Shown here piece after piece: positions 39,559 through 54,432 of a stretch of DNA of 64,000 nucleotides. Positions within the stretch are counted from its first letter, which is position 1, and each line of letters starts with the position of its first letter. A program made the translations under genes and the position numbers. Under the pieces are notes generated by a model. It saw only the letters and a program-made list of their open reading frames with translations. It was not told the origin of the DNA and ran no database searches. Location of the stretch: NCBI GenBank assembly GCA_036250195.1, contig JAVHZZ010000075.1, positions 434,001 to 498,000 of the forward strand, given 5' to 3'. Source of the stretch: Mixophyes australis (taxonomy: Eukaryota; Chordata; Amphibia; Anura; Limnodynastidae).

Positions 39559-41920
39559 AATGTATTAAAATAAGTATAAAAATCAGAATAAGTATAAAAA
39601 TAAGTATAAAAATAAGAATAGGCATAAAAATTATTAAAAAAATAAGAATAAAAAAAAAATAGTATAAAAATAAGAATACGTATATAAATAAGTATAAAAA
39701 TAAGAATAAGTATAAAAATAAGAATAAAAAAAAATAAGTATAAAAATAAGAATAAAAGATAAATAAGTATAAAAATAAGAATAAAAAAAAGGATAAAAAT
39801 AAGAATAAGTATATAAAATAAGAATAAAAAAAATATAAAAATAAGAATAAGTATAAAAATAAGTATAAAAATAAGAATAAAACAAAAATAAGTATAGAAA
39901 TAAGAATAAGAAAAAAAAGTATAAAAATAAGAATAAGTATAAAAATAAGTATACAAATAAGAATAAAAAAAATAAGTATTAAAATAAGAATAAAACACAA
40001 ATAAATATAAAAATAAGAATAAAAAAAAGGATAAAAATAAGAATAATTATATAAATAAGAATAAAAAAAAGTATAAAAATAAGAATAAGTATAAAAATAA
40101 GTATAAAAATAAGAATAAGTATAAAAATAAGAATAAAACAAAAATAAGTATCAAAATAAGAATAAAAAAAAAGTATAAAAAAAAGAATAAAAATAAGAAT
40201 AAGTATAAAAATAAGAATAAAATAAAAATAAGTATAAAAATAAGAATAAAAAAAAAATAGTATAAAAATAAGAATAAACAAAAATAAGTATAAAAATTAA
40301 AAAAAATGTATTAAAATAAGTATAAAAATCAGAATACGTATATAAATAAGTATAAAAATAAGAATAAGTATAAAAATAAGAATAAAAAAAAATAAGTATA
40401 AAAATAAGAATAAAAGATAAATAAGTATAAAAATAAGAATAAAAAAAAGGATAAAAATAAGAATAAGTATAAAAATAAGAATAAAAAAAATATAAAAATA
40501 AGAATAAGTATAAAAATAAGTATAAAAATAAGAATAAAACAAAAATAAGTATAGAAATAAGAATAAGAAAAAAAAGTATAAAAATAAGAATAAGTATAAA
40601 AATAAGTATACAAATAAGAATAAAAAAAATAAGTATTAAAATAAGAATAAAACACAAATAAGTATAAAAATAAGAATAAAAAAAAGGATAAAAATAAGAA
40701 TAATTATATAAATAAGAATAAAAAAAAGTATAAAAATAAGAATAAGTATAAAAATAAGAATAAAACAAAAATAAGTATCAAAATAAGAATAAAAAAAAGT
40801 ATAAAAAAAAGAATAAAAATAAGAATAAGTATAAAAATAAGAATAAAATAAAAATAAGTATAAAAATAAGAATAAAAAAAAAATAGTATAAAAATAAGAA
40901 TAAACAAAAATAAGTATAAAAATTAAAAAAAATGTATTAAAATAAGTATAAAAATCAGAATAAGTATAAAAATAAGTATAAAAATAAGAATAGGCATAAA
41001 AATTATTAAAAAAATAAGAATAAAAAAAAATTAGTATAAAAATAAGAATACGTATATAAATAAGTATAAAAATAAGAATAAGTATAAAAATAAGAATAAA
41101 AAAAAGGATAAAAATAAGAATAAGTATAAAAATAAGAATAAAAAAAATATAAAAATAAGAAAAAGTATAAAAATAAGTATAAAAATAAGAATAAAACAAA
41201 AATAAGTATAGAAATAAGAATAAGAAAAAAAAGTATAAAAATAAGAATAAGTATAAAAATAAGTATACAAATAAGAATAAAAAAAATAAGTATTAAAATA
41301 AGAATAAAACACAAATAAGTATAAAAATAAGAATAAAAAAAAGGATAAAAATAAGAATAAGTATAAAAATAAGAATAAAAAAAAGGATAAAAATAAGAAT
41401 AAGTATAAAAATAAGTATAAAAATAAGTATAAAAAAATTAGTATAAAAATAAGAATAAGTATAAAAATAAGTATAAAAATGAGAATAAATAAGAAAAATA
41501 AAAAAAATAAGTATAAAAATAAGTATAAAAAAAATTATTATAAAAATAAGAATAAGTATAAAAATAAGTATAAAAATAAGAATAAAACAAAAATAAGTAT
41601 AAAAATAAGAATAAACAAAAATAAGTATAAAAATTAAAAAAAATGTATTAAAATAAGTATAAAAATCAGAATAAGTATAAAAATAAGAATAAAACAAAAA
41701 TAAGTATAAAAATAAGAATAAGAAAAAAAAGTATAAAAATAAGAATAAGTAAAAATAAGTATAAAAAATAAGAATAAAAAAAATTAGTATAAAAATAAGA
41801 ATAAACAAAAAGTATAAGAATAAGTATAATAATAAGTATAAAAATAAGAATAAAACAAAAATACATATAAAAATAAGAATAAGTAAAAAGTATAAAATTA
41901 AGAATAAGTATAAAAATAAG
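34999..41920 (+). repeat. Mosaic block, copy 2 of the 16807-26880 block
   Basis: This aligns to copy 1 at offset 18,192 up to the Z module and 16,524 after it, because it has only one copy of the 1,667-bp segment. It leaves copy 1 after the Q module that starts at 41642. Here AAAACAAAAATAAG and ATTGAATAAAAATAAG follow, where copy 1 has ATTAGTATAAGAATAAG. A 6-bp shortening near 39252 separates it from the copies at 22.7 and 46.7 kb. Confidence 0.75.
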
Positions 41921-43466
41921 TATAAAAATAAGAATAAAACAAAAATAAGTATAAAAATAAGAATAAAAAAAAATTGAATAAAAATAAGAATAAGTATAAA
42001 AATAAGAATAAAAAAAAGGATAAAAATAAGAATAAGTATAAAAATAAGTATAAAAATAAGTATAACAAAAATTAGTATAAAAATAAGAATAAGTATAAAA
42101 ATAAGTATAAAAATAAGAATAAAAAAAGTATAAGAATAAGAATAAGTATAAAAATAAGTATAAAAATAAGAATAAAAAAATAAAAGTATAAAAGAAAGAT
42201 AAAAAAAAGTATAAAAATAAGTATAAAAATAAGAATAAAACAAAAATAAGTATAAAAATAAGAATAAAAAAAAATTGAATAAAAATAAGAATAAGTATAA
42301 AAATAAGTATAAAAATCAGAATAAAAAAAAAATAAGTATAAAAATAAGAATTAACAAAAATAAGTATAAAAATTAAAAAAAATGTATTAAAATAAGTATA
42401 AAAATCAGAATAAGTATAAAAATAAGTATAAAAATAAGAATAAAACAAAAATAAGTATAAAAATAAGAATAAACAAAAATAAGTATAAAAATAAGAATAA
42501 AAAAAATTGTATAAGAATAAGTATAAAAATAAGAATAAAAAAATAATTAGTATAAAAATAGGAATAAGTATAAAAATAAGTATAAAAATAAGAATAAGTA
42601 TAAAAATAAGAATAAAACAAAAATAAGTATAAAAATAAGAATAAAAAAAAATAAGTATAAAAATAAGAATAAAACACAAATAAGTATAAAAATAAGAATA
42701 AAAAAAGGATACAAATAAGAATAAGTATAAAAATTAGAATAAGTATAAAAATAAGAATAAAAAAAAGTATAAAAATAAGAATAAGTATAAAAATAAGTAT
42801 AAAAATAAGAATAAAACAAAAATACATATAAAAATAAGAATAAGTAAAAAAATAAGTACAAAAATAAGAATAAAAAAAAGTATAAAATTAAGAATAAGTA
42901 TAAAAATAAGTATAAAAATAAGAATAAAAAAAAATTAGTATAAGAATAAGTTTAAAAATAAGTATAAAAATAAGAATAAAAAAAAAATTTGTATAAAAAT
43001 AAGAATACGTATAAAAATAAGTATAAAAATAAGAATAAAAAAATGTATAAATATAAGAATAGGCATAAAAATAAGTAATAAAATAAGAATAAAAATAAGA
43101 ATAAAAAAAGTATAAAAATAAGAATAAGTATAAAAATAAGTATAAAAATAAGTATAAAAAAAAATTAGTATAAAAATAAGAATAAGTATAAAAATAAGAA
43201 TAAAAAAAAATAAGTATAAAAATAAGAATAAAACACAAATAAGTATAAAAATAAGAATAAAAAAAGGATAAAAATAAGAATAAGTATAAAAATTAGAATA
43301 AGTATAAAAATAAGAATAAAAAAAAGTATAAAAATAAGAATAAGTATAAAAATAAGAATAAAATAAAAATAAGTATAAAAATAAGAATAAAAAAAAATAG
43401 TATAAAAATAAGAATAAACAAAAATAAGTATAAGAATAAACAAAAACAAGTATAAAAATTTAAAAA

Positions 43467-43712
43467 ATGTATAAAAATAAGTATAAAAATAAGAATAAGT
43501 ATAAAAATAAGAATAAAACATAAATAAGTATAAAAGTAAGAACAAAAAAAATGTATAAAAATAAGTATAAAAATAAGAATAAAACAAAAATACATATAAA
43601 AATAAGAATAAGTAAAAAAATAAGTACAAAAATAAGAATAAAAAAAAGTATAAAATTAAGAATAAGTATAAAAATAAGTATAAAAATAAGAATAAAAAAA
43701 AACTTAGTATAG
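43467..43712 (+). repeat. Z-module segment in which the recurrent plus-strand open frame is broken
   Basis: The same 246-bp interval at 5689, 9935, 18164 and 36356 stays open on the plus strand for 81 codons. Here AAAACAAAAATAAG has become AAAACATAAATAAG near 43518, which puts an in-frame TAA in the middle. Nothing compensates for it. The other copies look alike because the whole module was duplicated, and the frame itself shows no sign of being kept. Confidence 0.75.
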
Positions 43713-44939
43713 GAATAAGTATAAAAATAAGTATAAAAATAAGAATAAAAAAAAATTAGTATAAAAATAAGAATAAGTAAAAAAATAAGAATAAAACAAA
43801 AATATGTATAAAAATAAGAATAAAAAAAAATAAGTATAAAAATAAGAATAAAACACAAATAAGTATAAAAATAAGAATAAAAAAAGGATATAAATAAGAA
43901 TAAGTATAAAAATTAGAATAAGTATAAAAATAAGAATAAAAAAAAGTATAAAAATAAGAATAAGTATAAAAATAAGATAAAAACAAAAATACATATAAAA
44001 ATAAGAATAAGTAAAAAAAATAAGTACAAAAATAAGAATAAAAAAAAGTATAAAATTAAGAATAAGTATAAAAATAAGTATAAAAAAAAGAATAAAAAAA
44101 AAATTTATATAAAAATAAGAATAAGTATAAAAATAAGTATAAAAATAAGAATAAAAAAAAATTAGTATAAGAATAAGTATAAAAATAAGTATAAAAATAA
44201 GAATAAAACATTTTTTTTTATAAAAATAAGAATAAGTATAAAAATAAGTATAAAAATAAGAATAAAACAAAAATAAGTATAAAAATAAGAATAAACAAAA
44301 ATAAGTATAAAAATAAGAATAAACAAAAATAAGTATAAAAATTAAAAAAAATGTATTAAAAAAAGTATAAAAATCAGAATAAGTATAAAAATAAGAATAA
44401 AACAAAAATAAGTATAAAAATAAGAATAAGAAAAAAAAGTATAAAAATAAGAATAAGTAAAAATAAGTATAAAAATAAGAATAAAAAAAATTAGTATAAA
44501 AATAAGAATAAGTATAAAAATAAGTATAAAAATAAGAATAAAAAAAATAAGTATTAAAATAAGAATAAAACACAAATAAGTATAAAAATAAGAATAAAAA
44601 AAAGGATAAAAATAAGAATAAGTATAAAAATAAGAATAAAAAAAAGGATAAAAATAAGAATAAGTATAAAAATAAGTATACAAATAAGTATAAAAAAATT
44701 AGTATAAAAATAAGAATAAGTATAAAAATAAGTATAAAAATAAGAATAAAACAAAAATAAGTATAAAAATAAGAATAAACAAAAATAAGTATAAAAATTA
44801 AAAAAAATGTATTAAAATAAGTATAAAAATCAGAATAAGTATAAAAATAAGAATAAAACAAAAATAAGTATAAAAATAAGAATAAGGAAAAAAAGTATAA
44901 AAATAAGAATAAGTAAAAATAAGTATACAAATAAGAATA

Positions 44940-45561
44940 AAAAAAATTAGTATAAAAATAAGAATAAACAAAAAGTATAAGAATAAGTATAATAATAAGT
45001 ATAAAAATAAGAATAAAACAAAAATACATATAAAAATAAGAATAAGTAAAAAGTATAAAATTAAGAATAAGTATAAAAATAAGTATAAAAATAAGAATAA
45101 AAAAAAATTAGTATAAGAAAAAGTATAAAAATAAGTATAAAAATAAGAATAAACAAAAAATAGTATAAAAATAAGAATAAGTATAAAAATAAGTATAAAA
45201 ATAAGAATAAAAATAAGAATAAGTATAAAAATAAGTATAAAAATAAGTATAAAAAAATTAGTATAAAAATAAGAATAAACAAAAAGTATAAGAATAAGTA
45301 TAATAATAAGTATAAAAATAAGAATAAAACAAAAATACATATAAAAATAAGAATAAGTAAAAAGTATAAAATTAAGAATAAGTATAAAAATAAGTATAAA
45401 AATAAGAATAAAAAAAAATTAGTATAAGAAAAAGTATAAAAATAAGTATAAAAATAAGAATAAACAAAAAATAGTATAAAAATAAGAATAAGTATAAAAA
45501 TAAGTATAAAAATAAGAATAAAAATAAGAATAAGTATAAAAATAAGTATAAAAATAAGTAT
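44940..45561 (+). repeat. 311-bp tandem duplication
   Basis: GTATAATAATAAG occurs near 44989 and again 311 bp later near 45300, with ATACATATA and GTATAAAATTAAG following each. Neither the 21-kb nor the 37-kb version has the second copy. The duplication explains why the offset to super-unit 1 changes from 7,111 to 7,422 bp. Confidence 0.85.
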
Positions 45562-46986
45562 AAAAAAATTAGTATAAAAATAAGAATAAGTATAAAAATA
45601 AGTATAAAAATAAGAATAAAAAAAAAATTTGTAAAAAAATAAGAATAATAGAAAAATAAGTATAAAAATAAGTATGAAAATAAGAATAAAACAAAAATAA
45701 GTATAAAAATAAGATTAAGAAACAAAAAGTATAAAAATAAGAATAAAACAAAAATAAATATAAAAGTAAGAAAAAAAAAAAGGTATAAAAATAAGTATAA
45801 GTATAAAAATAAGTATAAAAATAAGAATAAAAAAAATGTATAAATATAAGAATAGGCATAAAAATAAGTAATAAAATAAGAATAAAAATAAGAATAAAAA
45901 AAAAATAGTATAAAAATAAGAATAAAACAAAAATAAGTATGAAAATAAGAATAAAACAAAAATAGGTATAAAAATAAGAATAAAAAAAATAGGTATAAAA
46001 ATAAGAATAAACAAAAATAAGTATACAAATTAAATTTTTTTTATAAAAATAAGTATAAAAATAAGTATAAAAATAAGAATAATAAAAAAATTGTATAAAA
46101 ATAAGAATAATTATAAAAATAAGTATAAAAATAAGAATAAAAAAAATTACTATAAAAATAAGAATACGTATATAAGTATAAAAATAAGAATAAGTATAAA
46201 AATAAGAATAAAAAAAAATAAGTATAAAAATAAGAATAAAACATAAATAAGTATAAAAATAAGAATAAAAAAAGGATAAGAATAAGTATAAAAATAAGAA
46301 TAAAAAAAAATATAAAAATAAGAATAAGTATAAAAATAAGTATAAAAATAAGAATAAAAAAAAATTAGTATAAAAATAAGAATAAAAAAAAAGTATAAAA
46401 ATAAGAATAAAAAAAAATAAGTATAAAAATAAGAATAAAATAAAAATAAGTATAAAAATAAGAATAAAAAAAGGATAAAAATAAGAATAAGTATAAAAAT
46501 AAGAATAAAAAAAAGTATAAAAATAAGAATAAGTATAAAAATAAGAATAAAAAAAGGATAAAAATAAGAATAAGTATAAAAATAAGAATAAAAAAAAGTA
46601 TAAAAATAAGAATAAGTATAAAAATAAGTATAAAAATAAGAATAAGTATAAAAATAAGAATAAAAAAAAGTATAAAAATAAGAATAAGTATAAAAATAAG
46701 AATAAAAAAAGGATAAAAATAAGAATAAGTATAAAAATAAGAATAAAAAAAAGTATAAAAATAAGAATAAGTATAAAAATAAGTATAAAAATAAGAATAA
46801 GTATAAAAATAAGAATAAAACAAAAATAAGTATCAAAATAAGAATAAAAAAAAAGTATAAAAAAAAGAATAAAAATAAGAATAAGTATAAAAATAAGAAT
46901 AAAATAAAAATAAGTATAAAAATAAGAATAAAAAAAAAATAGTATAAAAATAAGAATAAACAAAAATAAGTATAAAAATTAAAAAA

Positions 46987-49900
46987 AATGTATTAAAATA
47001 AGTATAAAAATCAGAATAAGTATAAAAATAAGTATAAAAATAAGAATAGGCATAAAAATTATTAAAAAAATAAGAATAAAAAAAAAATAGTATAAAAATA
47101 AGAATACGTATATAAATAAGTATAAAAATAAGAATAAGTATAAAAATAAGAATAAAAAAAAATAAGTATAAAAATAAGAATAAAAGATAAATAAGTATAA
47201 AAATAAGAATAAAAAAAAGGATAAAAATAAGAATAAGTATAAAAATAAGAATAAAAAAAATATAAAAATAAGAATAAGTATAAAAATAAGTATAAAAATA
47301 AGAATAAAACAAAAATAAGTATAGAAATAAGAATAAGAAAAAAAAGTATAAAAATAAGAATAAGTATAAAAATAAGTATACAAATAAGAATAAAAAAAAT
47401 AAGTATTAAAATAAGAATAAAACACAAATAAATATAAAAATAAGAATAAAAAAAAGGATAAAAATAAGAATAATTATATAAATAAGAATAAAAAAAAGTA
47501 TAAAAATAAGAATAAGTATAAAAATAAGTATAAAAATAAGAATAAGTATAAAAATAAGAATAAAACAAAAATAAGTATCAAAATAAGAATAAAAAAAAAG
47601 TATAAAAAAAAGAATAAAAATAAGAATAAGTATAAAAATAAGAATAAAATAAAAATAAGTATAAAAATAAGAATAAAAAAAAAATAGTATAAAAATAAGA
47701 ATAAACAAAAATAAGTATAAAAATTAAAAAAAATGTATTAAAATAAGTATAAAAATCAGAATACGTATATAAATAAGTATAAAAATAAGAATAAGTATAA
47801 AAATAAGAATAAAAAAAAATAAGTATAAAAATAAGAATAAAAGATAAATAAGTATAAAAATAAGAATAAAAAAAAGGATAAAAATAAGAATAAGTATAAA
47901 AATAAGAATAAAAAAAATATAAAAATAAGAATAAGTATAAAAATAAGTATAAAAATAAGAATAAAACAAAAATAAGTATAGAAATAAGAATAAGAAAAAA
48001 AAGTATAAAAATAAGAATAAGTATAAAAATAAGTATACAAATAAGAATAAAAAAAATAAGTATTAAAATAAGAATAAAACACAAATAAGTATAAAAATAA
48101 GAATAAAAAAAAGGATAAAAATAAGAATAATTATATAAATAAGAATAAAAAAAAGTATAAAAATAAGAATAAGTATAAAAATAAGAATAAAACAAAAATA
48201 AGTATCAAAATAAGAATAAAAAAAAGTATAAAAAAAAGAATAAAAATAAGAATAAGTATAAAAATAAGAATAAAATAAAAATAAGTATAAAAATAAGAAT
48301 AAAAAAAAAATAGTATAAAAATAAGAATAAACAAAAATAAGTATAAAAATTAAAAAAAATGTATTAAAATAAGTATAAAAATCAGAATAAGTATAAAAAT
48401 AAGTATAAAAATAAGAATAGGCATAAAAATTATTAAAAAAATAAGAAGAAAAAAAAATTAGTATAAAAATAAGAATACGTATATAAATAAGTATAAAAAT
48501 AAGAATAAGTATAAAAATAAGAATAAAAAAAAATAAGTATAAAAATAAGAATAAAAGATAAATAAGTATAAAAATAAGAATAAAAAAAAGGATAAAAATA
48601 AGAATAAGTATAAAAATAAGAATAAAAAAAATATAAAAATAAGAAAAAGTATAAAAATAAGTATAAAAATAAGAATAAAACAAAAATAAGTATAGAAATA
48701 AGAATAAGAAAAAAAAGTATAAAAATAAGAATAAGTATAAAAATAAGTATACAAATAAGAATAAAAAAAATAAGTATTAAAATAAGAATAAAACACAAAT
48801 AAGTATAAAAATAAGAATAAAAAAAAGGATAAAAATAAGAATAAGTATAAAAATAAGAATAAAAAAAAGGATAAAAATAAGAATAAGTATAAAAATAAGT
48901 ATAAAAATAAGTATAAAAAAATTAGTATAAAAATAAGAATAAGTATAAAAATAAGTATAAAAATGAGAATAAATAAGAAAAATAAAAAAAATAAGTATAA
49001 AAATAAGTATAAAAAAAATTATTATAAAAATAAGAATAAGTATAAAAATAAGTATAAAAATAAGAATAAAACAAAAATAAGTATAAAAATAAGAATAAAC
49101 AAAAATAAGTATAAAAATTAAAAAAAATGTATTAAAATAAGTATAAAAATCAGAATAAGTATAAAAATAAGAATAAAACAAAAATAAGTATAAAAATAAG
49201 AATAAGAAAAAAAAGTATAAAAATAAGAATAAGTAAAAATAAGTATAAAAATAAGAATAAAAAAAATTAGTATAAAAATAAGAATAAACAAAAAGTATAA
49301 GAATAAGTATAATAATAAGTATAAAAATAAGAATAAAACAAAAATACATATAAAAATAAGAATAAGTAAAAAGTATAAAATTAAGAATAAGTATAAAAAT
49401 AAGTATAAAAATAAGAATAAAAAAAAATTAGTATAAGAATAAGTATAAAAATAAGTATAAAAATAAGAATAAACAAAAAATAGTATAAAAATAAGAATAA
49501 GTATAAAAATAAGTATAAAAATAAGAATAAAAAAAAGTATAAGAATAAGAATAAGTATAAAAATAAGTATAAAAATAAGAATAAAAAAAAAATTAGTAAA
49601 AAAATAAGAATAAAAGAAAAATAAGTATAAAAATAAGTATGAAAATAAGAATAAAACAAAAATAAGTATAAAAATAAGAATAAAAAAATAAGTATAAAAA
49701 TAAGAATAAAACAAAAATAAGTATAAAAATTAATAAAAATGTATAAAAATAAGTATAAAAATAAGAATAAAAATAAGAATAAAAGAAAAATAAGTATAAA
49801 AATAAGATTAAGAAACAAAAAGTATAAAAATAAGAATAAAACAAAAATAAATATAAAAATAAGAATAAAAAAAATGTATAAATATAAGAATAGGCATAAA

Positions 49901-52900
49901 AATAAGTAATAAAATAAGTATAAAAATAAGAATAAAAAAAATAAGTATAAAAATAAGAATAAACAAAAATAAGTATACAAATTAAAAAATTTTTATAAAA
50001 ATAAGTATAAAAATAAGTATAAAAATAAGAATAATAAAAAAATTGTATAAAAATAAGAATAATTATAAAAATAAGTATAAAAATAAGAATAAAAAAAATT
50101 AGTATAAAAATAAGAATACGTATATAAATAAGTATAAAAATAAGAATAAGTATAAAAATAAGAATAAAAAAAAATAAGTATAAAAATAAGAATAAAACAT
50201 AAATAAGTATAAAAATAAGAATAAAAAAAGGATAAAAATAAGAATAAGTATAAAAATAAGAATAAAAAAAAATATAAAAATAAGAATAAGTATAAAAATA
50301 AGTATAAAAATAAGAATAAAAAAAAATTAGTATAAAAATAAGAATAAAAAAAAAAGTATAAAAATAAGAATAAAAAAAAATAAGTATAAAAATAAGAATA
50401 AAACACAAATAAGTATAAAAATAAGAATAAAAAAAAAATAGTATAAGAATAAGTATAAGAATAAAAAAAAAGTATAAAAATAAGAATAAAAATAAGAATA
50501 AGTATAAAAATAAGAACAAAACAAAAATAAGTATGAAAATAAGAATAAAATAAAAATAAGTATAAAAATAAAAATAAAAAAAAGTATAAAAATAAGAATA
50601 AAAATAAGAATAAGTATAAAAATAAGAATAAAAAAAAGGATAAAAATAAGAATAAGTATAAAAATAAGTATAAAAATAAGTATAACAAAAATTAGTATAA
50701 AAATAAGAATAAGTATAAAAATAAGTATAAAAATAAGAATAAAAAAAGTATAAGAATAAGAATAAGTATAAAAATAAGTATAAAAATAAGAATAAAAAAA
50801 TAAAAGTATAAAAGTAAGATAAAAAAAAGTATAAAAATAAGTATAAAAATAAGAATAAAACAAAAATAAGTATAAAAATAAGAATAAAAAAAAATTGAAT
50901 AAAAATAAGAATAAGTATAAAAATAAGAATAAAAAAAAGGATAAAAATAAGAATAAGTATAAAAATAAGTATAAAAATAAGTATAACAAAAATTAGTATA
51001 AAAATAAGAATAAGTATAAAAATAAGTATAAAAATAAGAATAAAAAAAGTATAAGAATAAGAATAAGTATAAAAATAAGTATAAAAATAAGAATAAAAAA
51101 ATAAAAGTATAAAAGAAAGATAAAAAAAAGTATAAAAATAAGTATAAAAATAAGAATAAAACAAAAATAAGTATAAAAATAAGAATAAAAAAAAATTGAA
51201 TAAAAATAAGAATAAGTATAAAAATAAGTATAAAAATCAGAATAAAAAAAAAATAAGTATAAAAATAAGAACTAACAAAAATAAGTATAAAAATTAAAAA
51301 AAATGTATTAAAATAAGTATAAAAATCAGAATAAGTATAAAAATAAGTATAAAAATAAGAATAAAACAAAAATAAGTATAAAAATAAGAATAAATAAAAA
51401 TAAGTATAAAAATAAGAACAAAAAAAATTGTATAAGAATAAGTATAAAAATAAGAATAAAAAAATAATTAGTATAAAAATAGGAATAAGTATAAAAATAA
51501 GTATAAAAATAAGAATAAGTATAAAAATAAGAATAAAACAAAAATAAGTATAAAAATAAGAATAAAAAAAAATAAGTATAAAAATAAGAATAAAACAAAA
51601 ATACATATAAAAATAAGAATAAGTAAAAAAATAAGTACAAAAATAAGAATAAAAAAAAGTATAAAATTAAGAATAAGTATAAAAATAAGTATAAAAATAA
51701 GAATAAAAAAAAATTAGTATAAGAATAAGTTTAAAAATAAGTATAAAAATAAGAATAAAAAAAAAATTTGTATAAAAATAAGAATAAGTATAAAAATAAG
51801 TATAAAAATAAGAATAAAACAAAAATAAGTATAAAAATAAGAATAAACAAAAATAAGTATAAAAATAAGAATAAAAAAATTGTATAAAAATAAGAATAAG
51901 TATAAAAATAAGAATAAAAAAATAATTAGTATAAAAATAGGAATAAGTATAAAAATAAGTATAAAAATAAGAATAAGTATAAAAATAAGAATAAAACAAA
52001 AATAAGTATAAAAATAAGAATAAAAAAAATAAGTATAAAAATAAGAATAAAACATTTTTTTTTATAAAAATAAGAATAAGTATAAAAATAAGTATAAAAA
52101 TAAGAATAAACAAAAATAAGTATAAAAATTAAAAAAAATGTATTAAAAAAAGTATAAAAATCAGAATAAGTATAAAAATAAGAATAAAACAAAAATAAGT
52201 ATAAAAATAAGAATAAGAAAAAAAAGTATAAAAATAAGAATAAGTAAAAATAAGTATAAAAATAAGAATAAAAAAAATTAGTATAAAAATAAGAATAAGT
52301 ATAAAAATAAGTATAAAAATAAGAATAAAAAAAATAAGTATTAAAATAAGAATAAAACACAAATAAGTATAAAAATAAGAATAAAAAAAAGGATAAAAAT
52401 AAGAATAAGTATAAAAATAAGAATAAAAAAAAGGATAAAAATAAGAATAAGTATAAAAATAAGTATACAAATAAGTATAAAAAAATTAGTATAAAAATAA
52501 GAATAAGTATAAAAATAAGTATAAAAATAAGAATAAAACAAAAATAAGTATAAAAATAAGAATAAACAAAAATAAGTATAAAAATTAAAAAAAATGTATT
52601 AAAATAAGTATAAAAATCAGAATAAGTATAAAAATAAGAATAAAACAAAAATAAGTATAAAAATAAGAATAAGGAAAAAAAGTATAACAATAAGAATAAG
52701 TAAAAATAAGTATAAAAATAAGAATAAAAAAAATTAGTATAAAAATAAGAATAAACAAAAAGTATAAGAATAAGTATAATAATAAGTATAAAAATAAGAA
52801 TAAAACAAAAATACATATAAAAATAAGAATAAGTAAAAAGTATAAAATTAAGAATAAGTATAAAAATAAGTATAAAAATAAGAATAAAAAAAAATTAGTA

Positions 52901-54432
52901 TAAGAAAAAGTATAAAAATAAGTATAAAAATAAGAATAAACAAAAAATAGTATAAAAATAAGAATAAGTATAAAAATAAGTATAAAAATAAGAATAAAAA
53001 AAAGGATAAAAATAAGAATAAGTATAAAAATAAGTATAAAAATAAGTATAAAAAAATTAGTATAAAAATAAGAATAAGTATAAAAATAAGTATAAAAATA
53101 AGAATAAAAAAAAAATTAGTAAAAAAATAAGAATAAAAGAAAAATAAGTATAAAAATAAGATTAAGAAACAAAAAGTATAAAAATAAGAATAAAACAAAA
53201 ATAAATATAAAAGTAAGAAAAAAAAAAAGGTATAAAAATAAGTATAAGTATAAAAATAAGTATAAAAATAAGAATAAAAAAAATGTATAAATATAAGAAT
53301 AGGCATAAAAATAAGTAATAAAATAAGAATAAAAATAAGAATAAAAAAAAAATAGTATAAAAATAAGAATAAAACAAAAATAAGTATGAAAATAAGAATA
53401 AAACAAAAATAGGTATAAAAATAAGAATAAAAAAAATAGGTATAAAAATAAGAATAAACAAAAATAAGTATACAAATTAAATTTTTTTTATAAAAATAAG
53501 TATAAAAATAAGTATAAAAATAAGAATAATAAAAAAATTGTATAAAAATAAGAATAATTATAAAAATAAGTATAAAAATAAGAATAAAAAAAATTACTAT
53601 AAAAATAAGAATACGTATATAAGTATAAAAATAAGAATAAGTATAAAAATAAGAATAAAAAAAAATAAGTATAAAAATAAGAATAAAACATAAATAAGTA
53701 TAAAAATAAGAATAAAAAAAGGATAAGAATAAGTATAAAAATAAGAATAAAAAAAAATATAAAAATAAGAATAAGTATAAAAATAAGTATAAAAATAAGA
53801 ATAAAAAAAAATTAGTATAAAAATAAGAATAAAAAAAAAGTATAAAAATAAGAATAAAAAAAAATAAGTATAAAAATAAGAATAAAATAAAAATAAGTAT
53901 AAAAATAAGAATAAAAAAAGGATAAAAATAAGAATAAGTATAAAAATAAGAATAAAAAAAAGTATAAAAATAAGAATAAGTATAAAAATAAGAATAAAAA
54001 AAGGATAAAAATAAGAATAAGTATAAAAATAAGAATAAAAAAAAGTATAAAAATAAGAATAAGTATAAAAATAAGTATAAAAATAAGAATAAGTATAAAA
54101 ATAAGAATAAAAAAAAGTATAAAAATAAGAATAAGTATAAAAATAAGAATAAAAAAAGGATAAAAATAAGAATAAGTATAAAAATAAGAATAAAAAAAAG
54201 TATAAAAATAAGAATAAGTATAAAAATAAGTATAAAAATAAGAATAAGTATAAAAATAAGAATAAAACAAAAATAAGTATCAAAATAAGAATAAAAAAAA
54301 GTATAAAAAAAAGAATAAAAATAAGAATAAGTATAAAAATAAGAATAAAATAAAAATAAGTATAAAAATAAGAATAAAAAAAAAATAGTATAAAAATAAG
54401 AATAAACAAAAATAAGTATAAAAATTAAAAAA
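46987..54432 (+). repeat. Super-unit 3 (7,446 bp)
   Basis: It contains L745-S626-M768 (46987, 47732, 48358; exit 49126), then the Q module, the T5 version of the G-T-C module (T-run 49990-49994, TACGTA C at 50119) and a linker. A shortened Z-like region around 51.3-52.0 kb lacks CTTAGTATAGG. T9 at 52055, Q modules, T8 at 53482 and three GGATA landmarks follow. The total length is close to super-unit 2, although the inner order differs. Confidence 0.8.

Larger units (their letters stand above)
39559..46986 (+). repeat. Super-unit 2 (7,428 bp)
   Basis: It begins with L746-S626-M711 (unit starts 39559, 40305, 40931; exit 41642). The M unit lacks 57 bp, including the AAAAGATAAATAAG group. An extra base in the L unit gives AGTATATAAAATAAG near 39810. 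After the Q module come the Z module (43703), T9 (44211), two Q modules, a 311-bp tandem duplication, T8 (46035) and three GGATA landmarks. Confidence 0.8.
42110..50826 (+). repeat. Mosaic block, copy 3 of the 16807-26880 block
   Basis: From about 45.4 to 50.826 kb this follows 21.4-26.88 kb at a constant 23,946-bp offset. Differences I saw are single bases, such as AATTTGTAAAAAAATAAG near 45630 where copy 1 has AATTAGTAAAAAAATAAG. The match ends where AAAAGTAAGATAAAAAAA is followed here by AGTATAAAAATAAG and in copy 1 by ATAAGAATAAAAAA. Confidence 0.8.
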
